Assembly: GCF_017654505.1 (NCBI RefSeq)
Contig: NC_054548.1
Location: forward strand, 36,883,570 to 36,947,569
Source of the DNA: Polyodon spathula
Taxonomy: Eukaryota > Chordata > Actinopteri > Acipenseriformes > Polyodontidae
Direction: 5' to 3'
Length of the DNA: 64,000 nt
In this document: in pieces, positions 1 through 11,407 of the stretch
How positions within the stretch are numbered: the first letter of the stretch is position 1
How the letters are laid out: each line of letters begins with the position of its first letter
Translations under genes and position numbers: made by a program
Notes under the pieces: generated by a model
What the model saw: only the letters and a program-made list of their open reading frames with translations
What the model was told of the DNA's origin: nothing
Database searches by the model: none

Positions 1-1048
1 TTCCATATTTTATTGTGTTACAACATGGAATCAAAATGGATTTAATTAGGAATTTTTGACAAAATAGTGTCAAAGTGAAAAATAAAATCTACAAATTGCT
101 CTAAATTAATTACAAATACAAAACAGAAAATAATTGATTGCATAAGTATTCATCCCCTTGAGTAGTAGGCACCTTTTGCAGCATTTACAGCCATGAGTCT
201 ATTTGGATAAGTCTCTACCAGCTTTGCACATCTGGACACTGCAATTTTTGCCCATTCTTTGTTGCAAAATTGCTCAAGCTCCGTCAAGTTGGATGGAGAC
301 CTTTGGTGAACAGCAATTTTCAACTCTTTCCACATATTCTCAATTGGATTGAGGTCCAGGCTTTGACTGGGCCACTCCAGAACATTGACCTTTTTGTTGT
401 TGTATGCACAGCTGTGGAAGACTGTAATTCCTTTACAGTTGCCATCGGTCTCTTGGTGGCCTACCTGACTAGTGCCCTTCGTGCCCAGATACTTTGTGAG
501 GACGGCCTGTTCTAGACAGATTCACAGTTGTGCCATATTCTCTCCATTTCTTAATAATGGACTTTACTGTGCTCCGAGGGATATTCAGTGCCTTGGAAAT
601 GTTCTTATATCTTACCCCTGACCTTATTCCGGATTTGCTTTGAATGTTCCTTCATCTTTATGATGTAGTTTTTGTTAGGAAATGTACTAACCAACTGTGG
701 GACCTCCCAGAGAGGGGTGTATTTAACCTGAAATCATGTAAAACACCTTAATTGTACACAGGTGGACTCCATTCAACTAATTATGTGACTTCTAAAGACA
801 ACTGGTTGCACCAGAGTTTATTTAGGTGTGTCATAGCAAAGGGGGTGTATACTTATGCAATGAATTATTTTTTGTTTTATATTTGTAATTTATTTAGAAC
901 AATTTGTAGATTTTATTTTTCACTTTGACATTTTGGACTTTTTGTGTTGATCAGGGGCAAAAACTCCAATTAAATCTGTTTTGATTCCATGTTGTAACAC
1001 AATAAAATGTGGAAAAGTCCAAGGGGGTTGAATACTTTTGAGAGCCAC
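1..1048 (-). mobile_element. Tc1-like DNA transposon, internally deleted, cut by window edge
   Basis: The first 60 bases and the segment at about 965-1048 are inverted copies of each other (both contain TTGTAACACAATAAAATG or its reverse complement). They are Tc1 terminal repeats, and the outermost part of the left one lies before the window. On the minus strand there is a helix-turn-helix region (about 650-530) and then, after an abrupt jump, the C-terminal part of a transposase (335-150), which holds the Asn-Pro-Ile-Glu block with the last acidic residue of the DDE/D triad. The central region with the first two aspartates is missing, so this is a non-autonomous deletion derivative. The right end abuts a TA target. 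A fragment of the same family lies at 58393-58583. Confidence 0.88.
150..390 (-). pseudogene. Tc1 transposase C-terminal fragment
   Basis: This minus-strand frame encodes the end of a Tc1/mariner (IS630 superfamily) transposase: the Asn-Pro-Ile-Glu-Asn block, a Trp-Lys-Glu-Leu-Lys segment, a Leu-Thr-Glu-Leu-Glu helix and a C-terminal Ala-Ala-Lys-Gly stretch. These features are typical of fish Tc1 elements. The upstream two thirds of the catalytic domain are deleted within the element, so no active enzyme is possible. The similar C-terminus at 55.8-55.9 kb suggests a related subfamily. Confidence 0.85.
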
Positions 1049-1069
1049 TATATTCAAAAACAAATATGG

Positions 1070-1172
1070 TTATTCTGACTACGCGTCAAAGAGTTAATTC
1101 AACAAAACTAATTTATTTAGAAACCCAACCAAAAGTACACTATTTACAGGGGCAGGCCCCTGCCCTGCCACA
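1070..1172 (+). repeat. Dispersed repeat end shared with 63059-63155
   Basis: The block containing CCAAAAGTACACTATTTACA followed by GGGGCAGGC and ending in GCCACA occurs again near the right edge of the window (63059-63155). There it is the end of a unit that starts TGTAACAGGGG. The TG...CA termini suggest LTR ends, but I could not find a target duplication for either copy. This copy lies directly beside the Tc1 element. Confidence 0.55.
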
Positions 1173-1350
1173 GCCAAGTATTACACATGTGGGTACCAGG
1201 GGAGACACCACACTTTCCTGGTCTATGCTGCAATGCCTAGGATTGCTGTATTGTAAAAACATAACCCCAATTTCCCTAGTTTTGAGAGTGTGTTGCAAAC
1301 ATTTGTTATTTTAACTTATTTTTGCAATTAAATTGATTGATATATATATA

Positions 1351-2183
1351 CTGAGTGTACAAAACATTAGGAACACCTTCCTAATATTGAGTTGCACCCC
1401 CTTTTGCCCTCAGAACAAGCCTGCAATGTTGACACACATGATGGATGCATGTACTCATGCTGTTTTCTCCATACCCTAGTCCTCCCATCAGCGTGAAACA
1501 GCAGGAACCGGGATTCATCAGACCAGGCAATGTTTTTCCAGTCCTCCAGTGTCCAGAGTTTTCGTTCCATAGCCCACTGCAACCACAGTTTCTTGTGTTT
1601 TGATGAAAGAAGTGGAACTCTGTTAGGTCGGCGGCTGCCATACCTCATTCGTGTCAAAGTACGACGAGTTGTGCATTCTTTTATGGGCCTTTCGGCGCCA
1701 ATGTTGTACTGGACTGTCAGTTGACTAACTGTAGCCCGTCTGTTGCTCTGCACAGTTCGTGTCAACCTCCTTTGGCCTCTTTCATCCATGAGCCGTTTTT
1801 GACCACTGGCCTGCCGTTGGCTGGATGTCCTTTGGGTGGTGGACCATCCTTGATACACACGGGAAACTGTTGAGCATGAAAAACCCAGCAGCATTAGTTC
1901 TTGACACACTCAAACTGGCATGCCTGGCACCTACTACCATACCCCGTTCAAAGGCACTTAAATCTTTTGTCTCATTTACCCTCTGAATGGCACACATACA
2001 CAATCTATGTCTCTATTGTGTCAAGGCTTAAAAATCCTTCTTTAACCTGTCTCCTCTTCATCTACACTGATTGAAATGGATTTAACAGGTTACATCAATA
2101 AGGGATCATAGCTTTCACCTGGATTCACCTCATCAGTCTATTTCATGGAAGGAGCAGGTGTTCCTAATGTTTTATACACTCTG
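1351..2183 (-). mobile_element. Tc1-like DNA transposon, deletion derivative, with TIRs
   Basis: The ends are inverted repeats: the left end reads CTGAGTGTACAAAACATTAG and the right end is the near-perfect complement, both carrying GAACACCT further in. The element sits in TA repeats, the expected TA target. It is about 0.83 kb, against about 1.3-1.6 kb for full-length Tc1 elements, so it is internally deleted. The outer inverted repeats are well preserved. Confidence 0.9.
1385..1990 (-). pseudogene. Tc1 transposase, truncated and frameshifted
   Basis: Two minus-strand frames (roughly 1990-1850 and 1909-1370) together give an N-terminal helix-turn-helix region, a Gly-Ser-Arg-Arg-Pro linker and the first catalytic block Trp-Ser-Asp-Glu-Ser-Arg. 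The frame then runs into the left inverted repeat, so the second Asp and the final Glu of the DDE triad are absent. The protein would have bound TIRs and cut DNA at TA sites; this copy cannot. The frame break near 1880 is a second defect. Confidence 0.85.

Positions 2184-2185
<2 letters not shown>

Positions 2186-2245
<60 letters not shown>
2186..2245. repeat. (TA)n microsatellite
   Basis: An almost pure TA run directly follows the right end of the Tc1 element, which probably inserted within a longer TA tract. Confidence 0.97.
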
Positions 2246-2248
<3 letters not shown>

Positions 2249-5200
2249 ATTAGAAAAACTAGATATTATAAAACTAGTATTAAAAAGTGTGCATATTCTA
2301 TTTTGAAAAATTAAGAGCTAACCACACTCGCTTTAAGTACATAAGTGCAAAAGGTTTTTTTTTTTTTTCCAATGCTACTGGTTTACTCCTTCTATAGTTA
2401 TTTTTATTGTTATCAATGTTATATTCTGGCAAATCAATTACTATATCTTCATATTGGGAAAAGTGAAGATTTAAAAAATGTCTTATGAAGATCTCTCTTA
2501 AAATGAAATGCAACCGTAATGCCACTTCTTACATTAAAGTTCATATTTTAAAAAATGTAGCTGTTTGCAGCTGAATATGGTTCCTCGTTTTATCTCACAT
2601 AACGCATCTTGATCTTGATTCAAATCTTTTAAGTTACATAATTTAGCTCATATAACATCCATTAACCTGGACATTTCAGTTTCTGACAGAGAAGATGGAT
2701 TTGTTTTCCCAAAGTTCATAATAGTGCTCTTTAAACTGACCCCAAAGCATGTGATGTTCCAAACTGGGATTTCATTCTTTCTCTTTTCTGAGTGATATCT
2801 TTTGTGGTAATACTTTAAAATTCTGTATGTCCTTGGAAACCAGGTTTTATTCCCAGATGATGAAATGATCTTTCCTGATGTTATTTTTATTCTGGTTTGT
2901 TATTTTCTGCTTTTAATGTAGTGTATTGAATGCTCCTGAGAATGGTGTGCTCTCAAGTTCATATAAAATGCTGCCAAAAGGGATCCATAAATTCATTATT
3001 ATTATTATGTTGTACAATTTCCTTGTTATTAGTACACTACCAAAGGAATATGTGGACACTCTGGACATACCAGCTTATAAAATCTCAGCCTTTTGATAAA
3101 CACTCCAGCACTTTAAATTGGCATAGCTTGTATTTTTTAATATGTTGACATGCATGGATGTAGGCTGGCACATGAAACCTGTTAATTGTCTGGATTCACC
3201 ACTTAATGAAACAAGTAGGTCTATAACATCCATTCCCTGCCATGGTTGGAAATAAACATTAGAGGTTTCTGTACATTGATAAAGTTGATGAATTTGCATA
3301 GTATGAACAGCATTACAGAATAGTATAGAAAACAGACTTTGCACATCAATATTTCATAACAATTTGAAAAGCAATTGTCCAGATTAATGCAAAAATGTAG
3401 GGATACAGACGGATTAATGAGCAGACATACACACACCCTATATCCGCAGAATCTGATATTCTCAATAATTTAAGATAATAATGTTACTACCAACTTTCAG
3501 GACAATTTCATAAGCACTTCTCCAGATAGACTGTGTGCAGAAATGCAAGTGTGACATTCCGATAGGTGGATGAGTGGACGGGTCCTCAGGACAGTTGCAT
3601 GAACTAATAGTATCAAAAACTTAATAATGATAATACTTTAAAAATGTTCTCCACATATTCAAAAATGTGTGCAGTGTGACATATGTACGTTCATATATAT
3701 GTAGGACTGCCACTACATGGCCTTCGCATTTCATATGGTGATAATGTGTTGGGTAGAAAGCATACCTTTATATTTTAAACTTTGTGTATTATTTTAATGT
3801 AATCATTGAGTTATATAATTCTTTCCTATACAATATATAAAAATAAATAAATAACTTCCCTGTTACAAATACAGTAATGTTTTCATTTTCTTATGTGTCC
3901 CTCCAATTTCCAAGACCTAAAGGGCTTCCCATGTGTCTTTATTTGATGCAAGTCCAACACCCTGCTTGTCTGCTCACCATATTTGATACTGCTTCCCCTG
4001 TCCCTGCTACACTCAGATTGTGTGTCAGCTCATCAGAAGCAACAAATAACTTGAACATTACCACATGGAATATAAAGCTTCCTCCTTGACCGCCAACCTG
4101 TTTGACAATGAATAGGTTTTAATGATGTTTCAATGAAGAAAATGCATCATCAAAAAATGATGCTACTCTAAATGGTGAGGACTGTATTACAGTCAAAATA
4201 AAAAACCAAAAACAAAAGAACCCTGTTCTTCACATGGCTGATTAATTTGTTATTCATTTTACAGCCTTGATAATTATTTTGTACTGTTGCCTTTAGAGTG
4301 CTTTTAGCCAGTCAAAGAGGAAGTATTGTGTGCTTATGACTCATCACAAACAAACAACATTTATGACATGAAGTGTACCATGCTGAATTTTACAGTTGAC
4401 ATTACCTGCTTGAAAATAATCATACCTTAAACTCTTTACCCTCATCACTATTTCCACCTGTTTTTTACTGTTTTAATTTTTGTATATGTAACTACTGGAT
4501 AGCTTGTGCTGCATGCATGTAACTTATCAAAAGAAAGGCCACAACATTGCATTTCCTATTATGTAAGTTGAAACAGGATCAGGCATACTATGGTAGAGAT
4601 GAGAATATGTTAAAAAAAAAAAAACGCGTTTCCAAAAAAATCATGTTTGGTCACTGCTATATATTTTGTAATCATAGATGGCTCATAAAAAAAAAATACT
4701 GCACCATTTTACTTCAATGTGAAATGAACATGGGGAAAAAATGAAGCAAATTGTGTGAAAAACAACTGTTTTATTAGCACTTTTACCAAACGGGCAAAAT
4801 CGCCACTTTGTTTTGAACAAAACGGAATATGAGAAGCATTTCAAATTTTACAGGCCATGTCCCATTACTTGCTGTGTCATTCTGTAAAGCAGTTCCTGTC
4901 TGGCACAAACACAATGGATAAAACTCTCATCTCTCTCGTCTGTGGCTTCTCTCTCTCTGAACTATGTATGCAGCTATTGCTGGAAAGCTGAGATTCTAAG
5001 CTTTCCAATAATACCGCCCCTTTCTGTATAACTACTAAAATGACTCAAAAAGAAACCTATAAAGTGAACCCTGTCGCATGATGAGTGGCTTACCTTCAGG
5101 TGATCACAGATCCGGCTAGGAGTATCAAAGATCTTCTATATACACAAGATGGTCAACCCCGCTGATTTAACATTGGAACTTCTGTCCATGCCTAAGCGGT

Positions 5201-5859
5201 GCATCATGGGAATCCAAAGAATTTCGGTAGCGACTTTCCCCCTATCTATATCATGTAAAATCTGCCTCATTTCCTATTCCAAACCTTCTCTTTTTGAAAC
5301 GATTGCATTTTTAAATATGATTCACCTAGATTTATTTAGAGACACCCCTCCTTAACGTATACGTGTTATTATTTCTATGATCCATATTTTCACCTGGCCT
5401 GACAAGAGATCTTTATCGCTGAAGTGCTGTAGGAAATCGCCACTCTCATGCATATACATGAGCATTCAAGACTGGGGCGTGGTTTGGTTTGGTTTGATAG
5501 AGGGTAGATTAGGCCTATTTTTATTATTATCATTGCAGTCACTACTATAAATAGTATTAATGCCTCGGAGGTGTTTTAACTGTGATAACACGGTAAAATA
5601 AATAAATGGTAAGATCTCGCTTTTCAATTTTCCACGTGATGATCTTTTTTTTTTTTACAACACCTGAATTCAGCTTTTTATTTATATACAATAGATGCTG
5701 TTTGGTAGCCATCAATTTAATTTAATTAGAATCTAATTAAAAAAGATGTTTTTGCCTGATAAGGGAGGTTTGGAACTTTCAGCAGGTCAGCCTGACCTTT
5801 TGATACCAGGAGCTCTCTTTGTCAGACCTTACACAGAAGAATACAAAATACAGAATCCT
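2246..5859. other. AT-rich intergenic DNA, no gene recognised
   Basis: I see no coding region, RNA gene or clear repeat here. The open frames are short, of biased composition and without recognisable motifs. A short A run lies near 4612-4624 and a T run near 5646-5656. Confidence 0.5.
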
Positions 5860-5863
5860 TTAA

Positions 5864-6434
5864 CCCTTAGCGCTCCATTTATTCAGCGCTTGTCAGGCGC
5901 ATCAGGTCAAATTTATTTTCACATGCGCTGTTTATTTTACACGCGTTGTTTAAAAGATTTTCAGAGTAAAACAGGTTTAAAAAGCACTGCATGGCAAAAG
6001 GACACTCAGTAGTGCATCTCCAGCCAAGTCCCCACCCCTTGCTCACTGTATTTTACACATACCTCTTCATAGTCGTGCATGCTGATAAATCCTCTCCTGA
6101 TCACTTGTAATAATACTATCCAAGTCATTATTTTATTAGTATAACATCTCAAAAAGCTCTGCAAATGTCTGTGATATTCTTTGAACGCTGGATGCAGAAA
6201 CAGCTATCTTCTTTGTGTCTGTGTTATCTCTGTGGTGCAGGGGCTATATGTATTGTTCAGATACACCCCTTTTTTTCGGCTTCTCTCAGCTCCTATCGGT
6301 CTCACTCTGCAATTGAAAGGTTTTCTCAGCTTTTTCCGGAGAAAAAATGACTAGAGAGCTGTGCTTTATGTCTTTTTGATGATATTGGACTTCAAATGGG
6401 AAAATTGTAATGTCGGACCTGGTCCGTCACAGGG
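5864..6434. mobile_element. piggyBac-type MITE flanked by TTAA
   Basis: The unit begins CCCTTAGCG right after TTAA (5860-5863) and ends CACAGGG right before TTAA (6435-6438). The termini are imperfect inverted repeats (CCCTTAGCGCTCC against CCCTGTGACGGACC on the other strand). TTAA duplication with CCC/GGG ends is the piggyBac signature. A GGACCTGGTCC palindrome sits just inside the right end. No transposase is encoded in its 571 bp, so it would depend on a related autonomous element. Confidence 0.82.
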
Positions 6435-6438
6435 TTAA

Positions 6439-6850
6439 AACACATTATAGTCATTACAATATCTGTTGCAGTTTCACAAATATTCAATTTATATCCCAAA
6501 GATTGTCTTGCTTCCAGTAGTAGTGACAGTCTTTAAAAGAATAATACCTGCAAAAACTTAAATCTTGTTAGCTGGGCTCCCGTTCTACATTCTCATTCCC
6601 ATTGTCAATGGGCAAACACATTTTAACTGAATCTGGGTCCATCAAAGAACAGCACATCCTTGCAAACAAGGCCTTCCATGCAAAAGGATCTAATAACTTA
6701 TAGCACAAAAGGGATGTGCTAGAACCGTCTATGACAATGTATAGAATGCTCTGTCTGTGCAGTGAAAAAAAAACAGTTGTGAATGTCTGATCCCACCAAG
6801 CAGGTCCAATGGAAGGCATGAACAACAAAAAAGGAAGAAAAAGAAAAAAG
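6439..6850. other. Intergenic, no gene recognised
   Basis: Nothing recognisable lies between the MITE and the transposase-like pseudogene. Confidence 0.5.
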
Positions 6851-6899
6851 AAAAGTACAGTTTAAAACAGGTAGTGTTACTTTTAAGGGAACTGTTGTT

Positions 6900-7780
6900 G
6901 GCACTTTGAAGAAGCTCGAGGCAGAAGTAGACAAGGATGCGCAGAAGATATGTACGCATCTCTTTAACATAACCAACCAGTTTACTTTAACCTGTACAAA
7001 CCTAAAACAAAACCTGAAAGCAGACAAAGCATTTATATTTGTTGACTTCTCTGAGAATTACAAATGTAAAAATCAATTTAAAGTGTAGTCGGCCCATTTC
7101 AGAGCTTCTTGTAAATCGTGCACATGCCATACAGTGATATATGTAGGCCAAGAAGATCAAACATTTGCCAAAAAGTGCATATGTACAGTGTCAGACAGCT
7201 TGAGACATGATGAAGCCGCAGTTAGGGCACATTTGATGCCAGTTCTTGTTTGGCTGAAAGAAAATTACCCTTCTGTCACAACTCTTCATTTCTGCAGTGA
7301 TGGTCCCACTAGTCAGTACCGAAACAAAGGACATTTCTATCTGATGAGCACTGTTCCTTTCCTCTGAAGTTTTAAAGCTGTCTACTGGAGCTGCTGAGGC
7401 TGGCCATGGCAAGGGCCCACATGATGGAGTGGGAGGAACAGTGAAACATCTTGAAGACAGAGTGGTGGCAGAAGGGGAGGACATTGAGAATGAAGAAATG
7501 CTGATCAAAAAATTACAAGGTCGACCCAGCATACTTCCAATGATAGTGACAGAGGAAGGAATTCAAACTGTTGATGAGCTGCTACCCAAATGGAGTCTGA
7601 AGACGGAGAAAGGTACAATGCAGACCCGTCAGATTTTTACCAGTCAAGCAGGTGTAATACATTTTAGAGCATTATCTTACTATTGTAAGAAGCAAGTTGT
7701 CACAACATCTTACCAGTGCCAGCATACTTGTCAGGTATTGAAGAACCAGAAGACTAAACAGAACATCCACAACCAGTAGA
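6900..7780 (+). pseudogene. Transposase-like gene remnant of an uncharacterised family
   Basis: Three plus-strand frames read in series. About 6906-7088 contains the block VDFSENYKC. About 7090-7367 contains a Ser-Asp-Ser-Leu-Arg-His-Asp block and then CSDGPTSQYRNKG. About 7400-7779 contains a Gly-His-Gly-Lys-Gly-Pro / Asp-Gly-Val-Gly-Gly-Thr-Val-Lys region. I recognise this order from a widespread, poorly characterised animal protein family with conserved acidic residues that looks transposon-derived; I cannot name it securely. A stop at 7086-7088 and a frame change near 7367-7430 show that it is broken. Its 3' side runs straight into a gypsy LTR fragment. Confidence 0.6.
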
Positions 7781-7817
7781 AGAAATCACATCAGATCTCA
7801 ATGGGAAGTTGTGCATT

Positions 7818-8215
7818 GCTGTGAGGGTGCACAGAGTGAACAACGTACCCTGGACAGGTGGCCCAAAAATTCATTCTCAGGGTTTGGCAGGTCAGCCATC
7901 TAGAAAGGGGGTGGAACTACGGTACACAAAATCATTGACCCAGAAGGGAAACGATGTGGCATCTGCGGATTGGAGGAGCGGTTGCACTCGTTAACCACGG
8001 GGTCATGGTTGACAGTATGTAAGGGGATGTAGCGATGTGGTCTGTTCCTTATTATGGTTATGCTGAAACAGGAAGGACCTGTGTATTATTATAAAGAATT
8101 GTGAGTGTTTTGTTAGTTTTGTCTGTCTGTCTAAAACTCTGTTATTTGTTCATTGTTCACTAGAGTAGATGGCTAACATGATCCGGAGCGGTCGTTTAGG
8201 GCCAGCACAAAACCC
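7818..8215 (+). mobile_element. Gypsy LTR fragment (same family as 19036-19795)
   Basis: This segment aligns along its length with the LTR at 19036-19795. Shared blocks include GGCCATCTAGAAAGGGGG-like, GGCATCTGCGGA-like, AGATGGCTAACA and CAAAACCCGG stretches in the same order. The first 50 or so bases and the 3' third of the LTR are missing, so it is a truncated solo LTR. It starts directly at the end of the transposase-like pseudogene. Confidence 0.8.
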
Positions 8216-9234
8216 GGACATCACTGCACATTGCAGATACCTGGGTCTTTTTCGGGCAATAATCATTTTTGAAAAATCACAAATATTAATGTTTTAAGTG
8301 CAAGGTGTATATTTAAATTCTATATAGTACACATACATTTAGTCACTTCAGCTATGTAGACTTGAGTAGCCTTTTTAAGTACTGGCAACATTAAAATAAT
8401 AATAAATAATAATAACCTCTCAGTCTGAATACAGTTATTAATGTTAAATACACTTCATGCTGCAGGATTCTTTACGACATATATTAGCCACATTCCGCTG
8501 CTGTTGCAGAAAAGCTCGAACAAAGCTAGAGAAAACTGAATATGTAAACTCTGCCAAGGATATATTTCATTCAAATAGCAAGCACTAGCACACTTACTTA
8601 ATGTGCTCTGGAAGGTTGATGTTCTGTATCTCGTCAGCTAGATGTTATTTTTTAGAGATTAACAGCTTACAGATGTAGTGAGGCAGAAGGTAGAAAGTTC
8701 CAGGGATGGAGTTGAACAACCAGAGATGCAAAAAAAAAGGTTTTACTTAAACTGGCAAGTCAGGACATGCACCAAAACACAGGAACAAAAGAAAATAATA
8801 ATAAAAAAATACCACAAATATTACCAACCAATGTCTGGTTTAATCACATACTGGCAGCAGTTAGAGTCACAGCACTCATTCTTAATTTGTATTCAGGCAG
8901 TTCTTATCAAGTTTCAGCTCAAACTGACAAACGAAAAACAACCTTTCTCTCCACTTGAATTACTCATCTGGTCCTTTTATCCTGCTGGACCGTCCTACCC
9001 CCTCCCTTGGCAAAAACCATTTAACAGGTAAGATAACAAACAGAGAAACATTAGACCAATATTTATACCAAATACATACTCTTAACAATATACAGGTATA
9101 TAAATACAAATAAGAGCACAACATTTCTATATTTTAAAATGCATATTGTAAACTGTGTTCAGTTAACCTTACATTGAAAAAAGCAATGCTTCCCTATTAA
9201 TTTCAATAAGCGTGCCCCCGCTATTTTAACTACA
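8216..9234. other. Intergenic, no gene recognised
   Basis: No supported gene. An open frame at 8678-9031 ends at a sequence resembling a splice donor (CAG/GTAAGA at about 9027), but its protein is lysine- and glutamine-rich with no motif, and no acceptor pairs with it. Confidence 0.45.
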
Positions 9235-9637
9235 TGTGAAAGTGTGCACACTCACATAGCTGTGCACAGACCAGCCACCGCGGTCACCATTACCACCTCA
9301 ACCAAAAGTAAAATTGCCTTTACAAAGCCGAACTCATAACTCAGGTAAGTTTTTATTTCACAATACAGTGTCAAAACATTTCCTGGGAACAGCACCTTCT
9401 CACATGAAATGCTAAAATGACCTGGATTCTTTTTTAAACACAAATTAGTTTTCTTTTGTCTTTCTTTTTTTTATTACAGGAATGCACACTCCAGCAGACC
9501 AAACTCCAACAAGACAACAAGTACATGTTTGGTTTTTCTTATTATCAATGCAAAGTTTAGTTCTATTTAGATTTAATGTGGTTATTTACTTTAGGAGATT
9601 AAGTACTAGTGAGAAAGCACAGGCAGCCTTTCTCACA
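9235..9637 (-). mobile_element. 3' LTR of a minus-strand gypsy element
   Basis: Reading the minus strand, a purine-rich tract (AGAGGAGGGGGGAAA, about 9652-9638) is followed at once by TGTGAGAAAGGC, the expected polypurine tract/LTR junction. A GAAATAAAAAC polyadenylation-like signal lies within (about 9353). The LTR end is placed only approximately near 9235-9260; I could not confirm a target duplication. Confidence 0.6.
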
Positions 9638-9699
9638 TTTCCCCCCTCCTCTGAGAACAAAGAATCTCTAATAACATTTTAATTCCCTGCACAATAACA

Positions 9700-10263
9700 T
9701 ACAACAACCCTATAAGGTTGAAAGGCTAAAACCCAACGAGTAATTCTCACATTACAGTCTCTCATGTTGTTCAACCATTGAAGGGCTCTATGGTCAGTCT
9801 CTTAAGACAAACTCCTGTCCCAACAAATAATACTTCAATGTGTCCAATGCCCACTTGATGGCTAAGCATTCCTTCTCCAAGGTGGAATAGTCTTTCTTGG
9901 AAACAGTCTGAGAGTAATATAAGCTACAGGTTTGTAGTCTTCCTGATCACCATGTAGCAAGACTGCTCCAAGTCCAACACCAGACGTGTCTGTCTGTAGA
10001 AGGAATAACATGTCGAACATTGGATTTTGCAACACAGGTTCTTTGCATAGTGCATCCTTCAAATTTTGAAAGGCGTATTCACAAGCCTAGTCCGCTTTAT
10101 TCCATTAGTTCTCAATTTTCTGCTAAGATCAGTCAAGACCACTGCCCTGGATGCAAAATTAGGTATGAACCGTCCATACCCCCGACCAAGGATGTAGCCC
10201 AGATATTTGGTTTCTGGCTTGGCTAGGGCACAGTTCCGAGGATGAACGGTTAAACCAGGTTCC
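9700..10263 (-). pseudogene. Gypsy RT end and RNase H remnant
   Basis: On the minus strand the frames give, in order, a Thr-Lys-Tyr-Leu-Gly-Tyr block (end of reverse transcriptase), an Arg-Phe-Ile-Pro-Asn-Phe-Ala connection block, LLQTDTSGVGLGAVL (RNase H with its first Asp), a Pro-Val-Ala-Tyr-Ile block and a degraded Tyr-Tyr-Leu-Leu-Gly region. The remnant then meets the polypurine tract and LTR. RNase H digests RNA in RNA:DNA hybrids during reverse transcription. Several stops and frame changes break the gene. No integrase lies between RNase H and the LTR. At the upstream side it is cut by a piggyBac element at TTAA (10264-10267). Confidence 0.82.
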
Positions 10264-10608
10264 TTAACCTCTTGTGTGCTACAAACGTACCTGGTACGTC
10301 CAAAAAGTCTCTTTCCCAGTGCTAAGGACGTACATGATACGTCCAGTCAAAATACATGGTAAAAAAAATCTGGGTTGCCGTTTTTTACTCAGCGTCGCTC
10401 ATTGAGGAGTTATTACATAACATATTCATTAGCTCTAATTTCATTATATTTCACTGACAAAATATATTTGACGTGACGCAATTGCTAAATGTAATTTACA
10501 GCCTATTTGAAAGCAAACAGTTGCTATCTTTGGCATGTACTGTGAAACATCCTGAATGAATTTAAAACAGTTTGTGTGTGATTTTCAATTTCTTTTCAAT
10601 GTGGATTG

Positions 10609-10609
<1 letters not shown>

Positions 10610-10648
<39 letters not shown>
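10610..10648. repeat. (AAT)n microsatellite
   Basis: Pure trinucleotide run inside the piggyBac left region. Confidence 0.95.
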
Positions 10649-10650
<2 letters not shown>

Positions 10651-11407
10651 CTTTACCTTTGATTATTAGCTGTTTTATCAACCTGTGTTTCATGAAATTA
10701 GCAGTAACACCTGTTTACTGTATTTGACTACATCTTGTTTTGTTTATGTGACGGTAGAGGAAAATACTTCCAGCTCCTGGCTGTCATCACATGACCTCAT
10801 TGTAAAGTATCAAGTGTGTGGGAGATACTGCAGTTAAAATCTTTTTTTTTTTTTTTTTTTTTGTCCCATGGTGTAAACTCAGCAATAACAGGCTAAAAAA
10901 AACACATTAGGAACCACATATTTTGCTATATAGTTACTATGCATAAAACCTTGTATCTCAGACTTGTTGTGTCTGGTAAAGTTGGTGTTGGAAAGAAACT
11001 AGTCTAGTGAGTTTGCTCATTCACAGGATCTATTTACATTTGCATCTATTTGAGTATTATTTTTGTGATCCCTATAGTTATTTATTACTTTATGCTTTTT
11101 TTTTATTTGATCTTCATTTTTCTACCATTCCCAAACGATCTTCATTTGTTTGTTTTTTTTTTACTTTTTTGTTTCCAGGTCACTTGATTTTTTTCCTTTT
11201 CCTTTTTTTATTTTTTGAAATAACGATTTTGATTAAAATTTATTGGATTTATTTTTTAGGTTATACAGTATATTTATTTCACCTCTTCTCTCTTTGATTT
11301 GACAACGATTTGTTTTTAGGGAAGGGTGGTTTTCATTTTCTACTAAAATCAGATTTTTTTTTTCTCATATCACTGTTTCATAAAATTGTTTTGATTGTAT
11401 ACAATAT
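10649..11407. other. Non-coding piggyBac interior, T-rich
   Basis: A poly-T run lies at about 10842-10862, and the T-rich sequence at 11007-11297 gives a spurious hydrophobic open frame. No gene is seen. Confidence 0.5.

Noticed and set aside
8678..9031. Coding exon ending in a splice-donor-like CAG/GTAAGA
   Set aside because: Low-complexity Lys/Gln-rich translation without motifs and no matching acceptor or homologous segment.
10610..10648. Possible CRISPR or regulatory repeat arrays
   Set aside because: All tandem arrays seen are simple microsatellites; a vertebrate genome is not expected to carry CRISPR arrays and no repeat-spacer pattern exists.
11007..11297. Hydrophobic open frame of 96 residues
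   Set aside because: Poly-T-rich non-coding DNA inside the piggyBac element gives runs of Phe and Leu.
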